Assembly: GCA_963995505.1 (NCBI GenBank)
Contig: OZ023184.1
Span: 15,188,228-15,252,227, forward strand
Direction: 5' to 3'
DNA: 64,000 nucleotides
From: Hypericum androsaemum
Lineage: Eukaryota > Streptophyta > Magnoliopsida > Malpighiales > Hypericaceae
Made by a program: the position numbers and the translations under genes. Numbering within the stretch: position 1 is the stretch's first letter; the number at the start of each line of letters is the position of its first letter. Shown piece after piece: positions 1-11,323 of the stretch. The notes beneath the pieces were generated by a model. That model saw nothing but the letters and a program-made list of their open reading frames with translations. It was not told where the DNA came from and ran no database searches.

Positions 1-758
1 ATTTCTAATATGTCGTTAAATGAGTGTTTAAATAATTTTGTCTAAATTATTAAAAAAAAAATATTTTTCTACCACATCAAACTTATACAAGATGTGTAAC
101 AAACTTAACAAGCTGGTTCTCGTATAATTTCTATTATATCCACCCTCATGGATATAATTTTTTTATCATCTCCCACTCAATCATGAAGGAAAAATTTTCG
201 AGCTTCTATATTCATACTTGGCAGATAGACTATGCAAGTAGAATATAACAAGTGTATTTAACTATTCGGCCATTGTAGCATCTTAGTATACTTCGTATCT
301 CAGATTCTAACTCATAATCATTTTTTTTACGTTATATTTTCAAATATTCGTGTTTCTATTATTATGTTACTCTCAATATAACATGCTAACCGGTAAATCA
401 TGAATCATTTAGAATGTGATTGATAAACAATTTTTATCTCAAACTATATTTTTTCATCATGACTTGCTATCTTTTATATTCAATTCCGCCAAGAATACCA
501 AGAACTGTAATCATGTACAGACAATAATATGGTTACAATCTCCTGATAAAGAGACATCAAAGTAGTTGGTACATGTGAAACCGTAACACCGACGGTTTAG
601 ATTTCTTATGTTGGTGTCGGTTTCATTTAGTTGGCATATGACGCAATACCGACCTAAACTCACCCTTAGAACTCATTAGGATATACAATTTTCCAGCAGA
701 TGGACTTTCTTTTAAACAAGGAGTTGAGATTTCTTGCAGCGGAAAAGAATTGTGCTCT
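1..758. other. AT-rich intergenic DNA downstream of the arabinofuranosidase gene
   Basis: I see no supported gene here. The stretch is AT-rich, with short frames only. It includes the 3' flank and presumably the 3' UTR of the minus-strand gene whose stop is at 759-761. Confidence 0.5.
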
Positions 759-3700
759 CTATACAGACGATGCAGATATGGCGTCAGTTCCGCGGATCCG
801 GATGGGATTCGAATCCATTTGCAAATCAATTGAAGTTAAAGAGTATGGAGAAAGTATAACATCCATGTCCTTGCCAGCATTGCTCAGCAGACTTTGTGTT
901 GGCACCACCTGCACACCGAAGAGCGGCACGAAACAACGCATGATCCGTGTTCATGGAGCGAATACAGTAAAGGATGCAGGAAGAAGATGCCTATCGAAGT
1001 TATGGCTAGCATCCGAAGTTGGAATATATGCTTCCTAGCAAAAATGTGGTTTACCTTCTTAGGCTGTTGGAAGGTATTTTCGTCCATCGGATTGGTAGAA
1101 GTGAGGACCGTCTTTGTCCCGGACAATTTGTGGTAGTTTTGTCCCAATCCATTGATCGATACCTTCAGATTCACCTTGCTGCTGGCGAAGTTCACGACCT
1201 GAAAGAGTCCGAAAGGCGAGAAGTTGTTCAATCAATAGCATTCAGAGTATAATCATTGAAATTTTGTCATTTACAGACCTTTATTTTCAGGTAGGTTTTA
1301 TTGTCGAGAGAAGTTTGCCACGTAATAGCCGATGCAACAATCGACACAGGGGAGTTTGACTTAAGTGTGGCATTGAGAAGAGTGGCGCCACTCGAATCAG
1401 CGAAGAATTGTTGCATCCAGTAACTTGGAGTCCCGTATAGGTGGGAGGAGTTGAAGACAATTGCATCTGGATTCCACCTTCATGACAGGTTTACTAAGAT
1501 GTAATACAGTCCTTGCAATTACAACATTGCGAATCTAAGTTTAGCAGCAACCCGTAAATTTACCGTCTATCGTTGGCATGCACGAACAGGGGAGCGTAGC
1601 TCGCCATCTCGACAACATCACTGCAAAAAAAAGACTCAGACGATTCATTGGTAACTACAGGTTTAACAAGTATCGACGAAAAACCTGTTCTTTTCGACCC
1701 CGATCAAGAATGCAGCTTCTCCAAGTGCTGCTAAAAGACTCCCGGTGCCAGCATCTTTTCCGGTCACCGCATACTCGCTCACGAAAGCCTGTGAAAAATT
1801 CAATTGCTTGCTGCTATTCACTATGCTTTGAGTCGATCAAACAAGCATGTCGTTAAGAAGCGTTAATACCTTTGGGCCGCTGCGAGATGCCGCATCAAAT
1901 TTACTCTTCTTCGAGAACATGTCGTTTGCAGACGTATAAATCTAACAGAGATATCATTCAAGAAAAGCTCAGTTTCTTAACCAACAGCTATATGAGGAAG
2001 TAAGCTTGAAAACAGAAAAAAGAAAGAGAGGATAATCACATGGAAATCATAGTAATCGGCTGGATGGTCCAAAGGACGCGACGAGGCATCGCAGTTTGAG
2101 ATGATCATGATCTCCGGGTAAGCACGTTTTATAGCATCATAGAACTTGAGGTAATTTCCTCGATAGTTCTTCTTGCCACAGTCTTCATTCCCAATAGCAA
2201 CGTATCTCAAGTCGAAAGGCTCTGGGTGCCCCATTGCAGCTCGAACAGAACCCCAGGTTGAACTACTATCACCTTTAGCAAACTCTAGGCCATCTAAGGC
2301 TTCCTGAAATTGGGAAAAAACTTGCCATTTAAAGTAGGGTAATTGAACATCCATATGCAAGGTTTTCTAGCTGTATTCACATATTATTCCTTCTCAACCA
2401 TCAAGATGAGGCTACATTTGGATGGACTCGAGTAACGAAATTGCTAACGTACTTGAACAAATGGCCCAACACTTGACGTAGAAACTTGATCATTATGACT
2501 GATCCCTGTTCGACAGATAAACAAAATGTCAAAGCAAAGTAAAATGATGAGTACGAATTAGCCCGACGCTTTTACCATTGTTGAACACCCATATGGGAAG
2601 AGCACCGAGATCTTCTGTCAGCTGCAGAAACAGCTCAGTTCGGTCACGATTACTTGCAGCGAAGAGCAGAAGTGAATTTAGGAAAAAATGCTTCTGCAGT
2701 ACACATTGTGCACCTGGAGAAACTCAAAATAACCGAGTCCATCATCAGTCCAGTACTTCCAAACATCGCCGAAGTGCCCTGGTCTCTCTTCCCAGGGTCC
2801 GATTGTCTCCTTCCACCGGAACGCATTTCTTAACCATTCACCCTCAACGAAGCACCCGCCTGTTGGAGCAGGAGTTAGAATCAACATGAAGAGGAAACAG
2901 CTCGTTTAACTCAAACTTGCGTACCGGGAAATCTGAAAAATTGAGGTTTTATTCCAGCAAGCATTCCAACAAGGTCAGATCGGAAACCATGTCCCTGCAA
3001 CACAACGAAGACTGCAGAATCACCTCCGAACTTCCGGTGCGTTAAAAAGCGTGTCCATCATGTCCGAATTGAGAAACAGGTACCTTAAAAGTATCAAGGG
3101 GCATAGCTGACACTTGATCAAGCCATATCACACCTTTTCGAGCTGTTGTCAATTCGAGTCTTGAATTGTGACTAGTTTCTTCGGCCTCTAATACCACCTC
3201 TATTTTTGTCCAGTTGGCAACATCAGATGAAGAAGCTCTGTTACAAAAATAAACCAATATAGGAAAATTCACTTGCTTGCAAGATATGAACAGAAAAAAC
3301 ATTCAATGTAGTTCTTAGGAAAGAGTTGATGGTCACTAACACGATATTTTCCGAAGCAACATCCCGGAGGCTGTTTGCATCAGTGAATGATACGGTTATG
3401 TCGATTGATCCCGACGACCGAACATAGAAAACGACCTTATAGCTCGTTCCTTGTTGAATGTTCTACATTAAATGAAAAAGCATTAGAAAAGGACCAAAAT
3501 GGAAACATCTAAAGGCATATCGTATGAACTTGGTAGGATAGATACCATGCCCCAGAATCCAGGATTATAAATACCGACTCCACCGGCCGGACAAATGTTG
3601 CTGCCTTCATTGTCACAAAGAACCTCCATTTTGAGTGCCACCTTGTTCCGCTCGAAGCAAGAAGAACGGTCGGTTGAGACAATTAGAGACGTCTCATCGC

Positions 3701-4419
3701 CGATGATAGACCAATGGTCAATATTTGAGGGAGTGTTGGGACCACCTGCTTCAAAACCTGCAAAGCAAAGGGCAACAAGTAAGTAATGACTGAGATCCTT
3801 GGGCTCCGAACTTCCCGAATAGAGTGGTCGAGACCATAATCTTCCAACAATTCGAAACTATCACGAAACAATCAGATTGAAATCAACAGAATTGGAAATT
3901 ACCCCGGTTGCTTACAAGTTCTCCCCACAACCCTCCAGCTCCAGCATGATTTATTTCCTGCAGAGAGGCAACAGACACCATAAGTAACATCCTCGTGCTT
4001 AAGTAATTCTGTGTCACATAACCATCTCGCACAAACTTCAAAATAAAGAAGCAACTACAATTTCACAAAAGTTAGTTCTTCAGGTAAGTGTTAATCTCCA
4101 ACAACAGTTGATCCTCCTATGAAGTAGTAAACGGGGATTGTCTTAAACAAGGTGTCATGCGGGTCCGGACAGTGCTCGACTCTAGATTCGAGAGTCCATC
4201 AGATAGTAAGGAAACAAAACAGCAGAAACTGACCTCAAAGAATATGCCGAAGAGGGTATTGGGAATAGGCCGGCCTGATGAAGCATCAACGACAAAGTAA
4301 GCCGTCTGGTTGGCACCAACTGCTCCATTAATGGCCACTCTCCTCCCATGGACCAAACAAACCCCAAGCAACACGCAACCCAAAAGGACACCAAAAGACT
4401 CAAACTTTAGACGACCCAT
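759..4419 (-). CDS. ASD1: Alpha-L-arabinofuranosidase, GH51 (16 exons)
   Basis: Retaining glycosidase, expected to be secreted and to remove terminal alpha-L-arabinofuranosyl groups from cell-wall arabinan, arabinoxylan and glycoproteins. My exon model on the minus strand is 4419-4234, 3957-3903, 3757-3546, 3462-3341, 3237-3084, 2994-2925, 2859-2714, 2621-2576, 2505-2453, 2303-2040, 1941-1870, 1788-1685, 1620-1564, 1477-1279, 1198-1055, 908-759. All introns are GT-AG. The exons sum to 2034 nt, an open frame of 677 codons plus stop, about the known length of plant ASD1. Residues 1 to about 26 look like a signal peptide. The acid/base motif GNEDC puts Glu near residue 388; the nucleophile motif AFVSEYAV puts Glu near 465. 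A carbohydrate-binding-like region (TDRSSCFERNKVAL, exon 3) precedes the barrel. The start is the first ATG that gives the signal peptide. No disabling change was seen. Paralogue assignment (ASD1 versus ASD2) is inferred. Confidence 0.95.
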
Positions 4420-4714
4420 TTGCCAACTGACCAAAAAGACCAAGTCTTTGTCAGAATTTAGGTACCAAATAACCCAAGTTTGATCAGTTAGTGGGTGATG
4501 GACGTTAAAGATGGAAACTTAAAGTCAACGCCCTGTAACTTGGAGATGATAATTCATGGCCACCGTGATCACACAGGAGGTGCATGAGTAAGAAATAGAT
4601 AGTACAACGACCAGAAGAGAAGACCAAGAAGCTGCCTTGGGAAATGGGAAGTTATCTTATCTACCTGATGAAGAGAATAAAAATATAAGGAGGTCCCAAA
4701 GAGAGAGCAAATAA
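4420..4714. other. 5' flank of the arabinofuranosidase gene
   Basis: This stretch should contain the promoter and 5' UTR of the minus-strand arabinofuranosidase gene. I see no ORF and no motif I would defend. A MULE-type element inserted just upstream, with its target duplication at 4715-4723, so the usable promoter may be only about 300 bp. Confidence 0.4.
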
Positions 4715-4723
4715 TTATATTAA

Positions 4724-6054
4724 GGGCAAATTACCCTCACATCCCTCTACTTTGATCAGCCTCCCCCTAGGGTCCCTGGATTTTGGAAAATGATTGTCCC
4801 GTTCCTAAGTTTTGATGATAATAGACTCTCGGGTCCCTGGAGTCAGAATATTCCTTTTTCTCCGGCGAACCCCCACTTGAAAAGACCAAAATACCCCTCC
4901 TACTTAAAAAAATTAATTTACCACCCTTCTCTCTCCCCCTCCTTCCTCCCCTTTTCTCTCTCCCCCTCCTCCATCTTCAACCACATCTTCATCTACAACC
5001 CCCTTTCCAGAAAACCAATTAAATACCCAAAATCTCTATTAAACATCCAAAGAAGCGAACGGTCCTTTCTTCAGACGAGAAACCCCTTTACAGGTACTCC
5101 TACGTCGACCTCCGGCTCAGCCAAAAGGCTCACGTCAAAAAGCTTCTAGACGTTCTTGGGGCTCTCGTCCACGAACATCTTCCACGGTTGCGACGAGCTC
5201 TCGTCCTCCTCTGACTTGGCTTCTTCCTACTTATCAGGGGCGACAACCGGTCGTCTAGCCGGCGGGGGAGGAAGCTTGTTAGACTTGGCGGCGAAGGAGC
5301 AGGAGGTGAAGGAGAAGCGGTGGATGCGGGCGGAGCGAGATCCGACCCGAGGAGGAGGATGGCGCTGGGGTTCTAGGTCATGGTCGGACACCGAGTCCGG
5401 GTCAGGGCGATAGGGTTGGGAGTTGTGGAGCTGCTTTACCGGCGGCCTGGACAACGTCGTACCAGATGGTGAGGAGGGGGCTTTCGACGGAGTCCGATGG
5501 CACCACAACATGTACAAGGAATTCACAAATTCTCCCACCCCGAACAGCTTCTTCCGTTGGAATATTCGAGTACACTGAGATGGCTTCTTGTCACACTGGA
5601 TTTGGCCTTGTTTTATGATTAAAAAAAATTAACCTCCTCATCGATGGAAGCTTCAATTGGGCGTTTCTCAATTAGGGTTCTTGGAACTTTTAACAAATTG
5701 GGGGTTCAATTGGACAAGCATAATATGTTATTGTTTATTTGAATGTATGTGCTGAGATTTTTGTTTCATTAAAATTAATTTGGGTTCTTCATGATTTGGC
5801 CTTTAAGGTGGGAGGTTGAAGATGAAGTGGGAGGAGGAAGAAGGGGGAAAGAAAGAGATTTTTTATTTTTTTTAAGTGGAAGGGCATTTTAGTCTTTTCA
5901 AATGGGGTATCGCCGGAGAATATGGAATATTCCGGCTCCAGGGACCCGAGAGTCTATTATCATCAAAACTTAGGGACGGGACAATCATTTTCCAAAATCC
6001 AGGGACCCTAGGGGGAGGCTGACCAAAGTAAAAGGATGTGAGGGTAATTTGCCC
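4724..6054. mobile_element. Non-autonomous MULE-type DNA transposon (copy 1)
   Basis: The ends are long inverted repeats starting GGGCAAATTAC and ending GTAATTTGCCC. They share the blocks 'gggtccctgg' and 'tgatgataatagactctcgg' in opposite orientation, over about 180 bp. The element is flanked by a perfect 9-bp direct repeat TTATATTAA at 4715-4723 and 6055-6063; 9-bp duplications are the hallmark of Mutator-like elements. No transposase is present. The interior at about 5080-5560 is GC-rich and gene-like, unlike the AT-rich flanks, which suggests a captured fragment whose source I cannot identify. A sister copy lies at 30953-32359 with a different interior. Confidence 0.9.
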
Positions 6055-6140
6055 TTATATTAATTACTCGAGGGACTAATCTAATGTTTATTTCCCTTGA
6101 AAAAGACTTGAAAGCTCGGACTGAGGGGTACTTGTGCGTA

Positions 6141-6143
<3 letters not shown>

Positions 6144-6173
<30 letters not shown>
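6144..6173. repeat. (AT)15 microsatellite
   Basis: Uninterrupted AT dinucleotide run of about 30 bp in AT-rich DNA just to the right of the MULE copy. Confidence 0.9.
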
Positions 6174-6175
<2 letters not shown>

Positions 6176-7019
6176 TTATCAAATCATATTTAAAGTTAAT
6201 TATCTTAATAATATTTTTCCTATTAGTAAGATTTGAGTTTGAAACTTCCTTATCTTTTTACCATTCTTTTTTTTTAAAACTTAATTTTGGGTTTGCTTCG
6301 AATGACTTTCTGCCTTTGCTTTTAAGGCAGATGGTTGTGGATCGGAAGAAACAGAAATGGGGTCCTGTTTTGGGGTTTGGATTGGGTACAGAGTGAAGGA
6401 ATTGATTCCGGACGGTTTGGACTGAAGGAGGACCGCAGCGGCAAGCACAAGTATGTGATAATGACAAGCATAATTATGTGATAATGACAAGTTCAGTTAT
6501 GTGATAATGGCATTTGTTTTTGTGAAAACGGAAGTCCCCGTTGATGATAATGGCACGCGTAGTTTTTTTCATTTTGGTCCCCCGTATTTTAGCATTTTTG
6601 CAAAAAGGTCACACTGGCACGCACAGTTATGTGATACTGGCATGTGCAGTTATGTGATACTGGCATGCGCAGTTATGTGATAATGGCATTTGTATCCGGC
6701 CTGTGTTTGGTCCCTGTATTTTAGCACGTTTGCAAAAAAATCCCCGCGTGTCTTTATTCCAAACAGTTCGGAATAGTGGCATTCCGTACCCAATCCATAC
6801 TTTGTTTGTTCAATACTTTTCCTAGTAGTGCTTCCTTATCTTCTTGGATTGAATTTTCTGTCCTATTTATCTGCATTACACCATTCCGGGTGGGATAAAT
6901 TCTCCAATATCTATCCTCAAATGTTTCAGCTTTCCTATAATAAGGCATATGGTGTATTTATAGTAAAGATCGGGTTAATTACAACTCACAACCAGCTAAT
7001 ATGAGTTCGAAGCAAGTAA
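6174..7019. other. Non-coding stretch with minisatellite
   Basis: I see no supported gene. The stretch contains the short-unit repeat listed at 6440-6690. Small open frames at 6258-6490 and 6754-6948 match no family I recognise and are probably chance. Confidence 0.4.
6440..6690. repeat. Degenerate minisatellite, ~23-bp units (GCATGCCA-TATCACATAAC type)
   Basis: Units of the type 'ggcatgcgcagttatgtgata' recur about eight times, interrupted by a 'ttttggtcccccgtattttagca' spacer that itself recurs near 6710. Read on the minus strand the unit is close to the GCATGCCATTCTCGTAAC unit of the larger array at 53853-54486. Confidence 0.65.
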
Positions 7020-8345
7020 GAGCATAAATTAACCAATGGGTCGCGGGTCGATGGCAAGCGCCTCTTTGTGTCCGAGGCCAAATTCGCAATAAGTAGGGCT
7101 ACTCGGTCTGTCCCTCCCTCAGAGAACTCGGCCAGGGTCTCTGCAGCGGTTGGGGGTTCTGCGCCCCCCGCAGTGGGTCAAGGCGGGGCTTCTTTCCCTT
7201 CTCCCGTGGCGTTCCTGGAGGTCCCCGCGTCCATGCCTCCCGACGAGCTCTTGGATGAGTGGTTGTACAGCAGTGCGACCTCGTCTCTTCTCGATGCTGG
7301 GTCGGTCGAGGATACACGGTGCTGAGTCTCCAATCTGAAGCCTCTTTTCAAGGTAATGTGGCAGCATCTCTTACGTGTTGTTGTTGGTTGTTTCGTTCCT
7401 TCGGGTGCACTTGGTTTGGATGTTTGCCCATTGCCTGCAGTTTTATTGCCAGCTGCTTACTTGGTTGACAGCCTACTACCGGAGGCCTCTTTCTTGGATG
7501 TTAGGGCAAATGTTGGTTTGCCCTTGGTTGAATTGTAGCCGCTTCCTGCTACTCCTGTTGCCACAGGCCCATGTGTTTTGTTGTTGGATTTGCAGCCTGA
7601 TGCTGCAGTGCTTGGGGTTGATGTTGAGGTGCATGCTTTCGAGCCACAGCTTCCCGCCGCTCCCTCCTCTGACCTCGTTCTGCCTCCTGCGCTTCCTACG
7701 GCTTCTTTGCCCCCGATTCTGTTGGTTTGGTTAAGCCTTTGGCTACCTTGGTTGGTTTGGATGTTTGGTTCAATAACCTCTTATCCGACTCTTCAGATTG
7801 AGTCTGTGTTGAGCCGGTCCCGGTGCCCCTGCTGCTCGTAAGCGGGGTCACTCGAATCTGGTCCCGCCCCTGACTCGATCTAGTTGCCATGTGCACTGGC
7901 CTACGGAGAAGGCGGCGGCTCTCATGACATTTTCGTTGCAGAAACTGAAGATTATGTCGCCTAGGAAGCCTAAGGCGACACTTTCTCTAGGGTCTTTGAT
8001 TGTAGGTATGTATACTTTGGACGAGGAGCTTCAAGCAGAGGTCTCTGCGGAGGCGTGGCACCTAGCCATCGCGATGGGCTTCTCTTGGGAGGAGGATACG
8101 TCAAAGATTCTCCATCTGATCAAGGAAGCAGGCCGAGGTCTTTGGTGCTTCGATCCTCCTTGTTTTGTTCTTGCGTGATGGGTTTCTTGCCCTTCTCTTG
8201 GTGTATATTTGGTTTTCTTAATCGACCTTAGGGCTTTTCGGTTCGGCTATTTTGGTGACACTTTGGTGTCTGTTATAGATAGTGTTTATCTCTGCATTGC
8301 TTAGATAGACATTATCTATACTCTCTGATGTATTTTGGTAAACTA
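7020..8345 (+). pseudogene. Unidentified GC-rich coding relic, possibly LINE ORF1-derived
   Basis: I do not recognise this gene with confidence. Base composition is markedly richer in GC than either flank, and there is a run of partly open plus-strand frames broken by stops and frame changes. One piece reads VDGKRLFVSEAKFAISRATR near 7048-7107, the type of peptide seen at the RNP1 end of the RNA-recognition domain in plant L1-type LINE ORF1. A second piece (7891-8178, 95 codons) includes MGFSWEEDTSKILHLIKEAG. A T-rich, non-coding tail follows and ends near 'ttttatttataaaaaaat', consistent with a LINE-type 3' end. This could equally be a decayed host gene. Confidence 0.35.
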
Positions 8346-9420
8346 TTGGTGAAATACAACTTTTATTTATAAAAAAATCATAAATTTACAAAATTCTCAC
8401 GTTACGAAATTTCCATTAACTCACAACCTCTGAGATCCAATAAATGCTCATGGAGTTGTGTGTTCTTGCAACCTCGGAAGTGGCCTAAGCTTAGGACAAA
8501 TGTTCCATGTCCAAGACTTGGGACACCCCTAAAAAAAAAGACTTGGGACAAAGTTTTTCAAAGGCCAGGAGGATGTTGCAATACCAACCAACCGTCCACT
8601 CCAAGGAATTTAGGAACTGCTTTATCTTTTGCTTGGCGTGGCTGCTTTGACTTGAGTGCTTATCCCAAACCAAACATCGTTCGCTTTAAGTTACCTGTTT
8701 CTCTCTTGGCCTCTGTGAGCTGCTTCCAATTTTGAGATGGTAGAGTGAAACTTGAGACTCCTTTCCATTTTTTTATTCAAAACACCCGGCTTAGCCATTG
8801 CCCTCACTTAATGAAACTGTTTCTACCATAGATCAAATGACAAAATATGTTGTTTTAAGAGAATTTTTATTGCCTTTTCAAAAATCATACACCATATTCA
8901 GTTGTTCCATTGAATATTTAGATTTTAGATAATCTCGACCAAATAAAAATTTGTTTCTGTCCACTATGAAATCTCTCGACACAGATTTAACTTGACATTT
9001 GACATTCTAACCACAAGGAAGAGTTTTCATTTTTTTACCTAGAGTGAGACGTCTTTAGAGAAGATTACTGGATGAGCATCGACGACATGCTTAGCACATG
9101 CAAGTTGAACGGAAAGTAGTGTTTTTAGTGACTCACAGATGAATGACGTGTACAAATTTGCTCTTGGTAGGAGAACAACTCCGGCTAACCCATGCATGAA
9201 AATATTGATAAAAATTTAATAATTTGCCATTGAAGTCCCTTTAAAATTTAACACATTTTTGTTTCACGTGTCTCTAAAAAAGTTTCCCGATGTATCTTTG
9301 GAATTGTCTGATGTTACAAATTTTTCATTGAAGTCCCTTGCGGCTTGCCCCTCCCGTTGTCAAATTGGTGCTGGTGAACTTTTACAATCTAATCATAAAG
9401 TATTGAAATAGACTTTTACA
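8346..9420. other. Intergenic DNA, no feature seen
   Basis: Anonymous AT-rich sequence. Small open frames at 8460-8735 have no recognisable domain. It ends at the 9-bp duplication that flanks the nested MULE complex. Confidence 0.4.
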
Positions 9421-9439
9421 TAATTTTATGGGTTAAAAA

Positions 9440-10194
9440 TATTGGAACAAATATTAGTAAATTATGGCATGAGTATGTAACTATAAATCGTAAGCATATA
9501 AAAGAGAGGAGTTTAGAGAATGCTCACAATCACACTTGTGGGTAAGTGTGTAACACCTTCGTCTTCAAGTTAAAGCTTCGGATTCAATCCTGGACGAGGC
9601 CACAGTTTAACCGTGTGCCCTTAAACTCTTATTACCCGCCTATATGCTTCAGGCCTCCGTAGGTAATAGAGCTCCCAAGGTACAACGCCCAACCACGAGT
9701 ACTATAGGAAGCACTATAGCACACCTTTCGAACCTTTCGTAGCCTTAGAACTCTGACACAAATGAGAGAGAGAGATGCTATGCTATGGAGGGAGAAGTAG
9801 AGAGCTCTAGGAAGAGTGAGAGCTGGGATGATTTGGAATGAAGGAGGTGGGCTCCTTTTATAGGCAGCCTTGGACCTCCAACAGCCAAATTCGGATTTAA
9901 TAGGGCCATTAACCCACCCATTAAATGGGCTGTTACAAGACCCATAAAACCCCCAACATAAATAGGCTGTTACTCTCATGAATTTAAAATTCGAATTTAA
10001 ATTCAAAATGGCAGCTGGCAAGAGAAGGTTCCAGAACGTGGGCTTGTCCAAACGGAAGTCCAAGAAGCCCAGAGGACTTTTTGGGCCTAGGATCGCTACA
10101 ACAAGTCCGGCCCAATTCTAAAAAGATAAGGCCCTGGAACCTGGAAGAATTCCCACAAACCCACAATCCCGCAACCCGCAACCCGCAACCCGCA

Positions 10195-10234
<40 letters not shown>

Positions 10235-10717
10235 GCCCGGCCCGGCCCGGTCCGGGACGGGGAGGGGGGCGCGCGCGTGCGTGCGTGCCGCGTCGAGCCG
10301 GGCTGGCCGGACGGACGGACGGACGGCGCGAGAAGCCTCTCCCTTCTCCACCAGTTTACCCATGCTAGACTTCTAGTCCCTTATAAACTTGTCTCAGCAT
10401 GGTGCGCTAACCAATGTGGGATTGTGCTTATTTTAATAACAACCATACCACTTTAAAGCCAATTTTCCCCGAGAATTGGATTTTCGCAAGTGTTATATAT
10501 CGTTACGAAGCTCTATCAACGAGCTTCGTATTGATCTCACAAACACCCAAAATCATTGGTGTGACCTTCAAATAAATTAGCTCAAAGTTGCCAACTAATT
10601 ACTTAGTTATTATATTTAATTAGGATTCTCCCTCTAATTAAATATTTGGGCCAAAGCCCAATACACTCACTTGTATTGGGCTATCTCTTCCTTGGTTAAT
10701 AAACCAATTCTCCAACA
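9440..10717 (-). repeat. 3' LTR of Copia 1
   Basis: It matches 15724-16772 almost base for base except for large indels. This copy is 1278 bp and keeps about 163 bp near 9668-9830 missing from the partner; it also has a longer GC-rich microsatellite block. Open frames here (9632-10063, 10118-10363) are translations of LTR sequence, not genes. Confidence 0.92.
10171..10331. repeat. GC-rich compound microsatellite inside the LTR
   Basis: Successive runs of cccgcaa, cccgag (about seven), ggccc, gcgtgc and gacg units. The partner LTR (about 16270-16375) has the same order with far fewer cccgag units, so length changed after insertion or by slippage. Confidence 0.85.
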
Positions 10718-11323
10718 ATCCCCCACATGAATGCAAATTGGCTTATATATGATATGAGCCTACCAATGCTACATGCAACTTGGAGTTCTGCGAGAATTTG
10801 TTGCATCAGGAAAGGTGGCTGAAAGCCTTGAACCTTCCTTAGTGAAATACCTTAGGATATACTTGCCAACCAGTGGACGCGATGCCTTGAACTGTTCGGC
10901 GTTTCATGTATACCAAGACAAAGGTACTCACACAACTCCTTCTCAAACCACTACTTGGTTCTTTCGTTGTTGTCCATTTTGGCCCTGGACTGCCTTGAAA
11001 ACTTCATCGAATGCTCTAGAGATTTAGCCCTTAACTCATCTCATAGAAGCGGCCCCTTCACATTCAATATAGGTGATCTCTTATAAGGAGTATCCTGCCA
11101 TACCCCACTTATATATATACTCGAAGTATAAGGATCATTAAAAGCTTAAAGCTTAAAGCTTAACCTTCACATGTACAGGTCTATCACTCTTCCAACATAG
11201 GAATAGGCAAGGAACTCAATTTCCCGAGTGCTTTGTTCGACCCTAGCCTCACAATTCGGTTGTCCCTTTGAACCTGCAGATCGGGATTTACGATCCAGGT
11301 TGGGTTGCCATCATGGGTTTAGG
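10718..11323 (-). other. Copia 1 region between pol and the 3' LTR
   Basis: Non-coding 3' region of the element, ending at the polypurine tract next to the LTR. A triplet of 'aaagctt' repeats lies near 11141-11162. There is no gene. Confidence 0.6.

Noticed and set aside
5156..5538. 85- and 103-codon ORFs in MULE copy 1
   Set aside because: Overlapping on opposite strands, low-complexity Ser/Pro/Arg, no domain; kept only as a possible captured fragment.
9632..10368. Open frames of 65-143 codons on both strands
   Set aside because: They lie wholly inside the Copia 1 LTR, and the Arg/Ala- and Pro/Glu-rich text comes from GC microsatellites.
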